Assembly (NCBI GenBank): GCA_000980705.1
Contig: LBCK01000001.1
Coordinates: forward strand, 248,001 to 312,000
Direction: 5' to 3'
DNA length: 64,000 bases
Source of the DNA: Ruminococcus sp. UNK.MGS-30
GTDB taxonomy: Bacteria > Bacillota > Clostridia > Oscillospirales > Ruminococcaceae
Shown: positions 23,556 to 31,818 of the stretch, piece after piece
How positions within the stretch are numbered: the stretch's first letter is position 1
Layout of the letters: every line of letters starts with the position of its first letter
Program-made: the position numbers and the translations under genes
The notes under the pieces: model-generated
What the model was told of the DNA's origin: nothing
Database searches by the model: none
Seen by the model: only the letters and a program-made list of their open reading frames with translations

Positions 23556-24050
23556 TTACTTTTCTTCGTATATTTTCTTCGGCAGAAACGGAATCTCCAT
23601 CCGCCGCTTGAATTTGAAAAACTTCGTCTTTTCCATCTCCATGGGGAACACAAAGATACAGGGCACCCGAAACAGGTTTGCACCCAGCACATCCGTGAAG
23701 ATCTGGTCTCCCACGGCGGCGACCTCCTTCCGGGACAGCCCCATCTTTTCCACTGCCTCCCGATAGCCCTTGGTCAGCGGTTTCTTTCCCTCACAGACAA
23801 AGTCCAGCCCCAGCCGCTCTGCGAATGGTGCGACCCGGGGCGGATGGTTGTTGGACACCAGGCACAGCGAAATGCCTGCCGCCTGCATTCCGGCGACCCA
23901 TGCCTCGACACCGGGTGCCGGCACAGGGTTGTCGTGGGTGGTCAGTGTGTTGTCTATATCCAGCAGCAATCCCCGGACGCCCAGTTTTTCCAGAAGATGC
24001 GGTGTAATATCGCATACGCTGCGCAGTGCGATTTTTGCATGAAACAGCAT
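23556..24050 (-). CDS. yqeG: YqeG-family HAD-IIIA phosphatase
   Basis: 164 residues from ATG 24050, after AAAGGAGGG; the frame extends upstream to 24140 without a better site. HAD motif I LLLDIDNTLTTHD, motif II LVSNNHP, and motif IV VAAVGDQIFTDVLGANL. The family resembles mitochondrial phosphatidylglycerophosphate phosphatase, and some YqeG members are suspected PGP phosphatases; unproven here. First gene of a three-gene cluster with aroQ and the M24 peptidase gene. Confidence 0.9.
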   Translation of the reverse strand: MLFHAKIALRSVCDITPHLLEKLGVRGLLLDIDNTLTTHDNPVPAPGVEAWVAGMQAAGISLCLVSNNHPPRVAPFAERLGLDFVCEGKKPLTKGYREAVEKMGLSRKEVAAVGDQIFTDVLGANLFRVPCIFVFPMEMEKTKFFKFKRRMEIPFLPKKIYEEK

Positions 24051-24142
24051 GGCTGTCCCTCCTTTCGGCAGAGCGGTGCAGACCGCAGTTACATTATACG
24101 CCTTTTTCCCTGCCGGAAATGTCGAACGATGGTCGTTCATTT

Positions 24143-24176
24143 ACAAAAAACGGGCGCACTCTTTGAAAGTGCGCCC
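24143..24176 (-). terminator. Terminator after rpsU
   Basis: Stem GGGCGCACT/AGTGCGCCC, then GTTTTTTG on the - strand, 28 bases after the rpsU stop codon. Confidence 0.88.
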
Positions 24177-24203
24177 GCCTGCTGTGTTTCGCAATACGAT
24201 TTA

Positions 24204-24377
24204 TCAATACTTGCGCTTACGAGCAGCTTCAGACTTCTTCTTACGCTTTACCGAAGGCTTTTCGTAATGCTCTCTCTTACGAACTTCAGCGATAACGCCG
24301 TCCTTCGCACAAGATCTCTTAAAACGCTTCAGAGCGGTGTCCAAAGACTCGTTCTTACCAACGCGAACTTCTGCCAC
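24204..24377 (-). CDS. rpsU: 30S ribosomal protein S21
   Basis: 57 residues from GTG 24377, eight bases after GGGAGGG. An ATG at 24383 is followed at once by TAA, which confirms the GTG. The sequence [20 protein letters not shown] and [20 protein letters not shown] is typical of Firmicute S21. It has its own promoter and terminator, so it is a single-gene unit between leuS and yqeG. Confidence 0.97.
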   Translation of the reverse strand: MAEVRVGKNESLDTALKRFKRSCAKDGVIAEVRKREHYEKPSVKRKKKSEAARKRKY

Positions 24378-24525
24378 TTACATTTCCCTCCCTTTGCCGC
24401 TACGGCAGAGGCTAATCTTCCGCCAGACCATACGGTCGGACTTCCGATCTATACCACCAATAATCCCCAGTCGGGAACATCGGGTATCAGCTTCACCTAT
24501 TTCGCTGCAAACTATTTTTGCAATA
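24378..24525 (-). promoter_or_regulatory. Structured 5' leader of rpsU (candidate cis-regulatory RNA)
   Basis: About 145 bases of transcribed leader between promoter and rpsU GTG. Several adjoining stems are visible on the - strand: TCGGAAGTCCGA, GACCGTATGGTC and TGCCGTAGCGGC, just before the ribosome site. It is long for a single-gene ribosomal protein mRNA; autoregulation by S21 is a hypothesis. Confidence 0.45.
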
Positions 24526-24531
24526 TAAAAC

Positions 24532-24560
24532 ATTGTACCACATATTGCAGAATTTGTCAA
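24532..24560 (-). promoter_or_regulatory. Promoter of rpsU
   Basis: On the - strand: consensus -35 TTGACA (24555-24560), 17-base spacer, -10 TACAAT (24532-24537) with TGG before it. It begins 28 bases downstream of the leuS stop codon. Confidence 0.85.
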
Positions 24561-24588
24561 GACCTTTTTCTGCAAACTTAGAAATTTG

Positions 24589-27003
24589 TTATTTTACCAC
24601 AAAATTCACAAGTTTCTTTGGTACATATATTTGCTTAATGATTGTTTTGCCTGCTGTGGCTTCTTTTATTTTTGCATCAGCGGCTGCCTGTGCCAGAACG
24701 TCATCCTTTTCTGCATCTGCCGGAATCTCCAGCTTTGCCTTTACCTTGCCGTTGATCTGGACAACGATCTCGATCATATCGTCCACGCACAGCGCCTCAT
24801 CATAGGTCACCCATTCCTGCTCGCTGAGAACACCCTCGCAGCCGATCACCTGGTACAGCTCCTCAGAGATGTGCGGTGCAAACGGATACAGCAGGATCAG
24901 CAGATCACGGAATTCCTTCTTGGTGATCGAGCCGGCATCGTAGATATCATTCAGCAGAGTCATCATTGCCGCAATGGCAGTGTTGAACTTCATTGCCTCG
25001 ATATCCTCGGACACCTTCTTGATGGTCTTGTGCATCTTGGAGCGCAGGGCATCGCTGTAGCTGTCGCTGTCGGTCATCTTGTCCTGGAGCGCCCAGATAC
25101 GGTCGATAAAGCGCTTGCAGCCCTTGACACTGCTTTCGCTCCACGGCGCAGCCTTTTCATAGTCACCCATGAACAGCACATACAGACGCAGCACATCCGC
25201 ACCATAGACATCTACCACATCATTCGGGTCTACCACGTTTCCTCTGGACTTGGACATCTTTTCGCCGTCCGGTCCCAGGATCAGTCCCTGTGCGGTACGC
25301 TTTGCATACGGCTCCGAAGTGGGAACAAGATCCAGGTCATACAGGAACTTGTGCCAGAAACGGGAGTAGATCATGTGGCGTGTTACGTGTTCCATACCGC
25401 CGTTGTACCAGTCGACCGGCATCCAGTATTTCAGTGCCTCCTGGGATGCAAATTCCTTGTCGTTATGCGGATCGCAGTAGCGCAGGAAGTACCAGGAAGA
25501 GCCTGCCCACTGGGGCATGGTATCGGTTTCCCGTCTTGCATCTGCGCCGCACTTCGGGCATTTGCAGTTGACAAAGGATTCGATCTTTGCCAGCGGGCTT
25601 TCGCCGTCCTTGCCGGGTTCGAAGTTTTCTACCGGCGGCAGGCGCAGCGGCAGCTGGTCATAAGGCACCGGCACCATGCCGCACTTCGGGCAGTATACAA
25701 TCGGAATCGGCTCGCCCCAATAGCGCTGACGGTTGAACGCCCAGTCCTTCATCTTGTACTGTACGCCCTTTTCGCCGCAGCCCTTTTCTGCCAGCACTTC
25801 CAGCATCTTTTCGATGGCATCCTTTTTGTTGGAGATGCCGTTGAGAATACCGGAGTTCACCATTTCGCCGTCGCCGGTATATGCCTCCTTGGAGATGTCT
25901 CCGCCCCTGATAACTTCGATGATATCAATGCCGAACTTCTTGGCGAAGTCATAGTCACGGGTATCGTGTGCCGGCACAGCCATGATCGCACCAGTGCCGT
26001 AGCCCATCATAACATAGTCGGAAATATAAATCGGGATCTCCTTGCCGGTGATGGGGTTGATGCCGGTGAGACCTTCGATCTTCACGCCGGTCTTGTCCTT
26101 GACCAGCTGTGTCCGCTCGAACTCGCTCTTCTTGGCGCATTCTGCCTTGTACGCATCCAGGTCAGCAATGTTGGCGATGCTGTCACGATACTTCTGGATG
26201 ATCGGATGCTCCGGCGCAATGACCATGAAGGTCACGCCGTACAGGGTATCCGGGCGTGTGGTATAGATGCGCAGCTTTTCATCTGCGTGTTCCTTGATGG
26301 AGAAGTTGACAAACGCACCGGTGGACTTGCCGATCCAGTTCTGCTGCTGGAGCTTGACGTTGGGCAGATAGTCTACCTCTTCCAGTCCCTGGAGCAGCTT
26401 GTCTGCGTATTCTGTGATGCGCAGATACCAGACCTCCTTGGTCTTCTGGACGATCTCGCTGTGGCAGATGTCACACTTTCCGCCCTGGGAATCCTCGTTG
26501 GACAGAACCACCTTACAGCTGGGGCAGTAGTTGACCAGGGTCTTGTCCCGGAAAGCCAGTCCCTTTTCGAACATCTTGAGGAAGATCCACTGTGTCCACT
26601 TGTAGTACTGCTCATCGGTGGTATCGATCACTCTCGACCAGTCGAAAGAAAAACCGACACGCTTGAGCTGTCCGGTGAATTTTACAATATTGTCGTCCGT
26701 CACCTTACGGGGATGCACACCGGTCTTGATGGCGGTGTTCTCAGTCGGCAGACCGTAGGCATCAAAACCGATGGGGAACAGTACATTATAGCCCTGCATC
26801 CGGCGCTTGCGGCTGACAACTTCCAGACCGGAATACGCCTTGATGTGTCCTACGTGCATACCGTGACCGGAGGGATACGGGAATTCTACCAGCGCATAGA
26901 ACTTTGGCTTGGTGTGGTCTTCCTTGGCACGGAACGAACCGTGTTCTTCCCAGTACTTCTGCCACTTTGGTTCGACAGAGGCAAAATCATATTTGTTGCT
27001 CAT
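24589..27003 (-). CDS. leuS: Leucyl-tRNA synthetase
   Basis: 804 residues, bacterial type. Class I signatures: the HIGH-like motif in PYPSGHGMHVGHIKAY (about residue 45) and KMSKSRGNVVDPND near 580. The CP1 editing domain is present (TTRPDTLYGVTFMVIAPEH and GTGAIMAVPAHDTRDYDFA). A zinc-type insertion CPSCKVVLSNEDSQGGKCDI, then CHSEI is also visible. Start ATG 27003 after AAAGGAAT. The nearest upstream gene ends 26 bases away; no T-box leader is present between them. Confidence 0.97.
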   Translation of the reverse strand: MSNKYDFASVEPKWQKYWEEHGSFRAKEDHTKPKFYALVEFPYPSGHGMHVGHIKAYSGLEVVSRKRRMQGYNVLFPIGFDAYGLPTENTAIKTGVHPRKVTDDNIVKFTGQLKRVGFSFDWSRVIDTTDEQYYKWTQWIFLKMFEKGLAFRDKTLVNYCPSCKVVLSNEDSQGGKCDICHSEIVQKTKEVWYLRITEYADKLLQGLEEVDYLPNVKLQQQNWIGKSTGAFVNFSIKEHADEKLRIYTTRPDTLYGVTFMVIAPEHPIIQKYRDSIANIADLDAYKAECAKKSEFERTQLVKDKTGVKIEGLTGINPITGKEIPIYISDYVMMGYGTGAIMAVPAHDTRDYDFAKKFGIDIIEVIRGGDISKEAYTGDGEMVNSGILNGISNKKDAIEKMLEVLAEKGCGEKGVQYKMKDWAFNRQRYWGEPIPIVYCPKCGMVPVPYDQLPLRLPPVENFEPGKDGESPLAKIESFVNCKCPKCGADARRETDTMPQWAGSSWYFLRYCDPHNDKEFASQEALKYWMPVDWYNGGMEHVTRHMIYSRFWHKFLYDLDLVPTSEPYAKRTAQGLILGPDGEKMSKSRGNVVDPNDVVDVYGADVLRLYVLFMGDYEKAAPWSESSVKGCKRFIDRIWALQDKMTDSDSYSDALRSKMHKTIKKVSEDIEAMKFNTAIAAMMTLLNDIYDAGSITKKEFRDLLILLYPFAPHISEELYQVIGCEGVLSEQEWVTYDEALCVDDMIEIVVQINGKVKAKLEIPADAEKDDVLAQAAADAKIKEATAGKTIIKQIYVPKKLVNFVVK

Positions 27004-27029
27004 GTATTTATCATTCCTTTAATTATAAT

Positions 27030-27806
27030 TTACTCAACATACTTCCAAGGCTGTGACGCCGTTTCCCTCAATTTTTCTTCGATACTGTCACAGCTCCATG
27101 TTTCATTCAGGTCAAACCGGCATCTTACACGAACACGACTGTCCTCTCCCTCAATTTCCCGTCCGGCATGGTAAAACTTCACATAAATTGCGTATGTGGT
27201 CTGATGCGCATTGTCCGGTTCGGTACTCAGATGAGAAAACGGCGACGTATCCCAAAAATCACAGTAAAGTGCGTAGATCTCTTCTGCTGTTTCAGAAAAG
27301 CTGTCCGACGTCATATCAAAAGAGGGATTCCCCTCAATAAAATCAAAGTCAAGATGTTCACTCTCCTGCGGTGTCCCGAATGCCATGACAAATTCTTCTG
27401 TTACCATCGTATTGATTTGATGCTCCTGACAAAAAGCCGCCCAGGCAGCTGTCTTATAATTCTCACGCACACTTTTGTGCGGAAAATGCCAGATTGGCAG
27501 CAAACCATCCCAACGGCCCTTTGACCAACCGGATATGACAATAAATACCACATCTGGATTTTCTTTCGGTGAAACCGTATAAAAAGTATAGATTCCGCTG
27601 TCTGTCTTTTGAATATGGCTATCACAAATCGTAAACGCTTCCCCATATTCATCTTGTAGCTGACGCATTATCTGCCATCTGCCGTCCGGTAAAAGAAATT
27701 TGACAAGCACTGCGATCCAAAAGACAAGAACCACAAAAAGTATTCGCCATTCCGTCTTTGACTTTTTCGGTTTCCCGCTGTTATTTACCAAAAAACGCCC
27801 TAACAT
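27030..27806 (-). CDS. Unknown protein with one N-terminal membrane helix
   Basis: 258 residues from ATG 27806; the frame goes further upstream but through another gene. One transmembrane segment near residues 17-37 (WRILFVVLVFWIAVLVKFLL), then a probably extracytoplasmic domain with no motif I recognise. It is rather AT-rich against its neighbours and overlaps the 3' end of the upstream membrane-protein gene by 26 bases in another frame. The ribosome site (GAAAAG) is weak, so coupling to the upstream gene is likely. It ends 26 bases before leuS. Confidence 0.6.
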   Translation of the reverse strand: MLGRFLVNNSGKPKKSKTEWRILFVVLVFWIAVLVKFLLPDGRWQIMRQLQDEYGEAFTICDSHIQKTDSGIYTFYTVSPKENPDVVFIVISGWSKGRWDGLLPIWHFPHKSVRENYKTAAWAAFCQEHQINTMVTEEFVMAFGTPQESEHLDFDFIEGNPSFDMTSDSFSETAEEIYALYCDFWDTSPFSHLSTEPDNAHQTTYAIYVKFYHAGREIEGEDSRVRVRCRFDLNETWSCDSIEEKLRETASQPWKYVE

Positions 27807-28107
27807 TCTTTTCAAATACCAACACTGCAGCAGCGCCCAGATCCAGCAGACCCTCCAGGAGGTAGATCCACTGGCTGCCCAGATTGCTGAGGTTTGCGCC
27901 AATGTGGGTCAGAAACATGATCGCCAGGAAAACGGCGACAATGTAGTTGATGTACGGCACACGATTCAGCATCAGCACCAGCGCAACCACGCCGACGATC
28001 AGCATGATGATGTTGGAGACGCTGAATCCCAGGATCAGATTCAGAACGCCCTTTAGAATCAGATAAAGCCCGATGCCAAATACCCATTTTTTACCCATGG
28101 TTTCCAT
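27781..28107 (-). CDS. Small four-helix membrane protein, unknown
   Basis: 108 residues, with AAAGGAT upstream; an internal ATG at codon 4 could also be used. Four hydrophobic helices (for example FGIGLYLILKGVLNLILGF, IIMLIVGVVALVLML and YINYIVAVFLAIMFLTHIG). The pattern is reminiscent of DUF308/HdeD-like small membrane proteins, but I cannot confirm membership. Likely expressed with the next gene downstream, whose start it overlaps. Confidence 0.65.
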   Translation of the reverse strand: METMGKKWVFGIGLYLILKGVLNLILGFSVSNIIMLIVGVVALVLMLNRVPYINYIVAVFLAIMFLTHIGANLSNLGSQWIYLLEGLLDLGAAAVLVFEKNVRAFFGK

Positions 28108-28144
28108 ACGGCAGGATCCTTTCTTCTATCGTTATTTCTAAAAT

Positions 28145-28394
28145 CCAATCGCCGAAGGCGGCATTAGATTTTTTTGATGCAGCTATTTTTCTAAAAAAAT
28201 GCTGCCGAGGTCCAGGGCGAGAAGCCCTGGTCGCTGTCCGCAGACAGCGAAACTCTCTGCGCCATACTTTTGGCGCAACGGAGAAAAGGGTGAGAAAATC
28301 GACAGATTTTCGAGGGGAAACGAACACGACCGTTTCCCCTGGCTGCCCTTTTGAAAAAAGCTTACCCTTGAAAATGCCCCAGTGGGGCATTTTC
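28145..28394. repeat. Cluster of consecutive palindromes, probable non-coding repeat element
   Basis: In about 250 bases there is an unbroken series of hairpins: TCGCCgaaGGCGG, CCAGGGCgagaaGCCCTGG, TCGCTGTCcgcaGACAGCGA, TGCGCC/GGCGCA, GAAAATCgacaGATTTTC, GGGGAAACG/CGTTTCCCC and GAAAATGCCCCagtGGGGCATTTTC. The only frame across it has poor codon use for this genome. It fills nearly the whole gap between rsfS and the four-helix membrane protein gene. Confidence 0.65.
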
Positions 28395-28406
28395 AACGCT
28401 CTAAAC

Positions 28407-28769
28407 TCAGTCCGGCTTGACCCACTGCGAAATATCCACCGGCTCTGCATCTGCCCAGAGGCGTTCCAGCTGGTAGAATTCCCGGGCATCCTTACAGAAC
28501 ACGTGAACGATCACGTCGGCATAGTCCAGCACGACCCAGTTCGAGCCGTTGCCTCTGCCCTCACGGTGCATCGGCTCTACGCCTTTCTCTGACATCTGAT
28601 ACTCGACCTCATCCGCCAGCGTCCGGGTATGTGTGGTACTCGTACCGTTGGCAATGATGAAGTAGTCGCCCAGAATGGTCAGATCCTGCACACGAAGTAC
28701 CTGGATATCCTCTGCACGCTTGCTGTCCAGTGCCTTTACAATAGCTTCCAAAATTTTCTGCTGCGTCAT
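28407..28769 (-). CDS. rsfS: Ribosomal silencing factor RsfS
   Basis: 120 residues from ATG 28769, after GAAAGGAAC; a longer frame to 28808 lacks a good site. DUF143/Iojap features: LDSKRAEDIQVLRVQDLTIL, GDYFIIANGTSTTHTRTLAD, and the conserved WVVLDYADVIVHVF. RsfS binds L14 on the 50S subunit and blocks subunit joining when nutrients are low. It is the last gene of the yqeK-lcp-rsfS run, a common Firmicute order. Confidence 0.95.
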   Translation of the reverse strand: MTQQKILEAIVKALDSKRAEDIQVLRVQDLTILGDYFIIANGTSTTHTRTLADEVEYQMSEKGVEPMHREGRGNGSNWVVLDYADVIVHVFCKDAREFYQLERLWADAEPVDISQWVKPD

Positions 28770-28816
28770 AGTTGTTCCTTTCTCAAAGCCTGCCCGATGA
28801 CAAAGCACGCTCTTAT

Positions 28817-30055
28817 TTACTGGGCGCCGTCATTGCTGTCGCCCTTGCTGATATCGTTCAGATTTTCCTGGGTGTCGTCATAGTCTCTCGCCAGATATTC
28901 GCCCTCCGGCACAAGCTCCACGATGGCGCTTTCCTCCGGATAGATCTCGTTCTGGTACGGACGGAAATGGCCGTTCAGCAGGTCGATGGTTGCCGATTTG
29001 TGAATCGAATACACCGACTGCGCAGAGCCGTCGCCCGGATAATAGGTCGAACCCTCACCCGGCACCATAAAGACATTGACGTTGTCCATAGTCAGCCGCT
29101 GGGAGGCAAAGTCTGCCACCATGCTGATCTGTTCCAGAGAGAGGTCTGTTGCGATCCACTGGTTCTTGTAGATCTTCTGCATCGCACTCATCAGTTCCGT
29201 CTGGCTCATGTTCAGCATCTTTTCCATGGCTGCCGCCAGGAAGATACGCTGTGCCTTGACACGTCCGATATCACCTTCGGCATAGCCGTGGCGGAAACGC
29301 ACGAACCACTCCGACTGCTGTCCGTTCAGCGTCTGCTCACCGGCAGGCAGCACCTTGTCTGCCTCATAGGTGATCTGCTCCGGCAGTGTGATGGGAATGC
29401 CGCCTACAGAATCTACAATATTGGCGATATCCACACAGTTCAGCTTCACATAGGCATCCACATAGATGCAGAAATTTTCCCGGATGGCATCCACTACACG
29501 CTGGATGGGCGTAACGCCGGTCTCCTGCCCGCTGTGATAAATGCTGTTGAACTTCGTCGTGGAATAGGACGCATAGTCCGGCATATAGGAGTCACGGGGA
29601 ATCTGGAGAATATTCATGGAGCCGGCGATCAGATCAAACTGGAGTATCCAGTCTACGTCAGACAGCTCGCCGCTCTCGTCCATGCCCAGGAACAGGATAG
29701 TATACTGTCCCTCGATGGTCTGTTCCAGATCCAAACCATCGTTCAAATTGGAATCCAGATCGCTTTTCAGATTCAGCGCCGAGTCATTGGAATCCACCTT
29801 TGTCAGCGTACCCTCTTTTTCCACCAGCGGCTGCCACAATTTCCAGTACTTCATAATGGAGACCTGCTGTGTGGTAATGGTATTTCCGTCAACTTTCTTG
29901 AAATTGATGATCGGTGCATTGAACACCATGAGCAGAATCAGCACCACGCTGATGACAATGCCTGCCACCATTGTGATAATATCCCGTGGGCTGTTCTTTT
30001 TCCGCTTTTTGGGTGCATAGTATCCGTATTCATCCGAGTGGTTTTTTCTGCTCAT
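28817..30055 (-). CDS. LCP (LytR-CpsA-Psr) family cell wall polymer ligase
   Basis: 412 residues from ATG 30055; TTG 30061 is an alternative. A Lys/Arg-rich cytoplasmic head, one helix (residues about 28-46), then the LCP domain with YTILFLGMDESGELSDVDW, LQIPRDSYMP, and the catalytic arginine motif RFRHGYAEGDIGRVKAQR. LCP enzymes move undecaprenyl-phosphate-linked polymers onto peptidoglycan. The gene starts nine bases after the yqeK stop, fitting the known yqeK-lcp-rsfS linkage. Confidence 0.92.
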   Translation of the reverse strand: MSRKNHSDEYGYYAPKKRKKNSPRDIITMVAGIVISVVLILLMVFNAPIINFKKVDGNTITTQQVSIMKYWKLWQPLVEKEGTLTKVDSNDSALNLKSDLDSNLNDGLDLEQTIEGQYTILFLGMDESGELSDVDWILQFDLIAGSMNILQIPRDSYMPDYASYSTTKFNSIYHSGQETGVTPIQRVVDAIRENFCIYVDAYVKLNCVDIANIVDSVGGIPITLPEQITYEADKVLPAGEQTLNGQQSEWFVRFRHGYAEGDIGRVKAQRIFLAAAMEKMLNMSQTELMSAMQKIYKNQWIATDLSLEQISMVADFASQRLTMDNVNVFMVPGEGSTYYPGDGSAQSVYSIHKSATIDLLNGHFRPYQNEIYPEESAIVELVPEGEYLARDYDDTQENLNDISKGDSNDGAQ

Positions 30056-30064
30056 CTGCAATAA

Positions 30065-30649
30065 TCATCCTTCCTGCCGGTGTAGCTTGTTCAAAATTTC
30101 GTTGTATGCCTCTACGGTGTGGTGCGGGATCAGTGCATCCCGGCGCACCAGTTTCATCAGAGAATATTTCAGTGCATAGCCCATGCCTTCATCCAAACTT
30201 TCCAGCGCCTTTTTCCGCATGGTCTCCACGTCCGGATAGTCCCGTTCCACGGAGATCATATCTGCCAGATAGACGATCTTTTCCAGGTCGGACATTCCTG
30301 CTCTTGCGATGGTGTGATACCGCACCGCCGAAAGCACATCCATATCCATCACGCCGAATTTTGTCCGCAGCAGCTCCGCTCCGGCGATGCCGTGCCAGAC
30401 CTTGAACGCACTGCGTTCCTCTGCGCAGACATCCATCGCAGACTGCATCATCAGCGTGTACTGCACATCCTCCGGCTCTTCCTTGCAGATGTCATGCACC
30501 AGCCCGGCAAACCGAGCCTTTTCCACATCCGGATAGCCGAATTTTTTCGCCAGCATCACACTGGCATCCGATACATTCTTCGAATGGGTATACCGTTTCT
30601 GAGAGAGATGTTCTTTCAGATATTCGTCATATTTTTCCAGCTGTTCCAT
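30065..30649 (-). CDS. yqeK: Ap4A hydrolase YqeK (HD domain)
   Basis: 194 residues after AAAGGAG. HD-domain metal motifs: RYTHSKNVSDASVMLAKKFG, FAGLVHDICKEEP and WHGIAGAELLRTKFG. YqeK-family proteins symmetrically hydrolyse diadenosine tetraphosphate to ADP. Typical partner of nadD. Here a 172-bp inverted-repeat element now separates it from nadD. Confidence 0.93.
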   Translation of the reverse strand: MEQLEKYDEYLKEHLSQKRYTHSKNVSDASVMLAKKFGYPDVEKARFAGLVHDICKEEPEDVQYTLMMQSAMDVCAEERSAFKVWHGIAGAELLRTKFGVMDMDVLSAVRYHTIARAGMSDLEKIVYLADMISVERDYPDVETMRKKALESLDEGMGYALKYSLMKLVRRDALIPHHTVEAYNEILNKLHRQEG

Positions 30650-30743
30650 GTATAAAAGCAGACTCCTTTCTTCGGAATCTGTCTGGGGTTCGTTTCCAGC
30701 AGATCACACAAACCGCCCGTCCGAAATCCCGGACGAACCTCTA

Positions 30744-30915
30744 GGCAACACCGCACAAAGCTTGTGCGTAAGATGCGAAGCCGGATTTTTCGGCAGATTG
30801 CATAGAAATTTCGCAGGCATACTGTCGTATGGCAAGGAATTTCTGGGCAATATGACGAAAAATCAGCAAGCAGATTGCGTGCAAAGCCGTCAGGCGGGCT
30901 TTGTGCGGTGTTGCC
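30744..30915. mobile_element. MITE-like element with 18-bp terminal inverted repeats
   Basis: 172 bases bounded by perfect inverted repeats GGCAACACCGCACAAAGC (30744-30761) and its complement (30898-30915), flanked by TCTA on both sides (30740-30743 and 30916-30919), which looks like a 4-bp target duplication. The interior also folds on itself: GATTTTTCGGCAGATTGCAT pairs with the GCAATATGACGAAAAATC side, so the element could form one long stem. No ORF. The right TCTA contains the nadD stop codon. Related shorter sequences lie at 44461-44519 and 46630-46675. Confidence 0.82.
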
Positions 30916-30916
30916 T

Positions 30917-31516
30917 CTAGTCGTATAAATTATGAGATACTATATATTGTACTACTTTTTGCGGTAAATAGCAAGAAAAATCTGTGTGATTTTTTCGGTT
31001 TTCACGAATTTTTGTAGAAGATACGGTATAGACCGGAACATCACACAAAAAAATTTTGCCATATTGCAATAAAAACGCCTGCTGCCGCCGCAGCTGTTCC
31101 AGATCTCCCGTCATGCGGGAAACCACGCCCAGCGCAGCCATTTCCAGGATCTCCTGCCAGCAGTGCCACCGGGTGAATGAGAGAAACATATCGCTGCCCA
31201 CCAGCAGCACCAGTTCCGCCTCCGGATACCGCTCCCGGAACAGCCGGACGGTATCCACCGTATAGCTGACCCCGGAGCGTTCCAGCTCGCAGCTGTCCAC
31301 CTCACAAAAGGACAGCGTTTCTGCGGCAAGCCGGCACATCGCCAGACGGTCCGCCCCGGACGCCATGCCCGGCGCATCCTGTTTGAACGGCGAGACATTT
31401 GCCGGGATCAGCACGACCTTGTCCAGTCCCAGCCCTTCCTTTGCTGCTTTCGCCAGGTGAAGATGCCCGTTGTGGATGGGGTTAAAGCTGCCGCCGAACA
31501 GTCCGATGCGCTGCAT
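30917..31516 (-). CDS. nadD: Nicotinate-nucleotide adenylyltransferase
   Basis: 199 residues. Nucleotidyltransferase motifs GLFGGSFNPIHNGHLHLAKA at the N-terminus (with the HxGH active site) and SSTKIREN near the C-terminus. Makes nicotinate adenine dinucleotide from NaMN and ATP in NAD synthesis. The start overlaps the yhbY stop by one base. The TAG stop codon falls within the flanking repeat of the adjacent MITE-like element, so the element inserted right at the gene's end without obvious damage. Confidence 0.95.
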   Translation of the reverse strand: MQRIGLFGGSFNPIHNGHLHLAKAAKEGLGLDKVVLIPANVSPFKQDAPGMASGADRLAMCRLAAETLSFCEVDSCELERSGVSYTVDTVRLFRERYPEAELVLLVGSDMFLSFTRWHCWQEILEMAALGVVSRMTGDLEQLRRQQAFLLQYGKIFLCDVPVYTVSSTKIRENRKNHTDFSCYLPQKVVQYIVSHNLYD

Positions 31517-31803
31517 CAGAACTTTACCACCGGCTCTTTGGGATTGCGCTTGAACAGGACGAGACGATTGCCGATGACCTGTACCACCTCTGACTCTGTC
31601 TTTTCCGCCAGCTCCTGCGCCGCCTCTCTGGCATCCAGAGGGCAGTTGTCCAGTACGTGCATTTTGATCAGTTCCCGCTTGCGCAGGGCATCGCTGACCT
31701 GCTGTACCAGCGTATCGCTGATGCCGCCTTTTCCCACCTGGAAAATGGTTTCGTATGTGCTGGCGATGCCACGCAGGGTCGCCCGTTGTTTGCTTGTCAA
31801 CAT
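31516..31803 (-). CDS. yhbY: YhbY-type RNA-binding (CRM domain) protein
   Basis: 95 residues after AAAGGAG. CRM-domain features: MLTSKQRATLRGIAS, then VGKGGISDTLVQQVSDAL with the GxxG-type loop, and EVVQVIGNRLVLFKRN. YhbY-like proteins associate with pre-50S particles. The link to nadD (one-base overlap) is common in Firmicutes. Confidence 0.93.
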   Translation of the reverse strand: MLTSKQRATLRGIASTYETIFQVGKGGISDTLVQQVSDALRKRELIKMHVLDNCPLDAREAAQELAEKTESEVVQVIGNRLVLFKRNPKEPVVKF

Positions 31804-31818
31804 AAAAAAGTTCTCCTT

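Noticed and set aside
27004-27029. T-box or other leader for leuS
   Set aside because: Only 26 bases separate leuS from the upstream gene; no specifier loop or terminator fits.
24586-27174. Long + strand open frame of 862 codons
   Set aside because: It is antisense to leuS, which has all synthetase motifs. GC-rich codon bias leaves the opposite strand open. The same reason removes long + frames opposite smc (35215-37551), the acyl ligase and fabH (7041-9332) and the GH5 gene (53374-55530).
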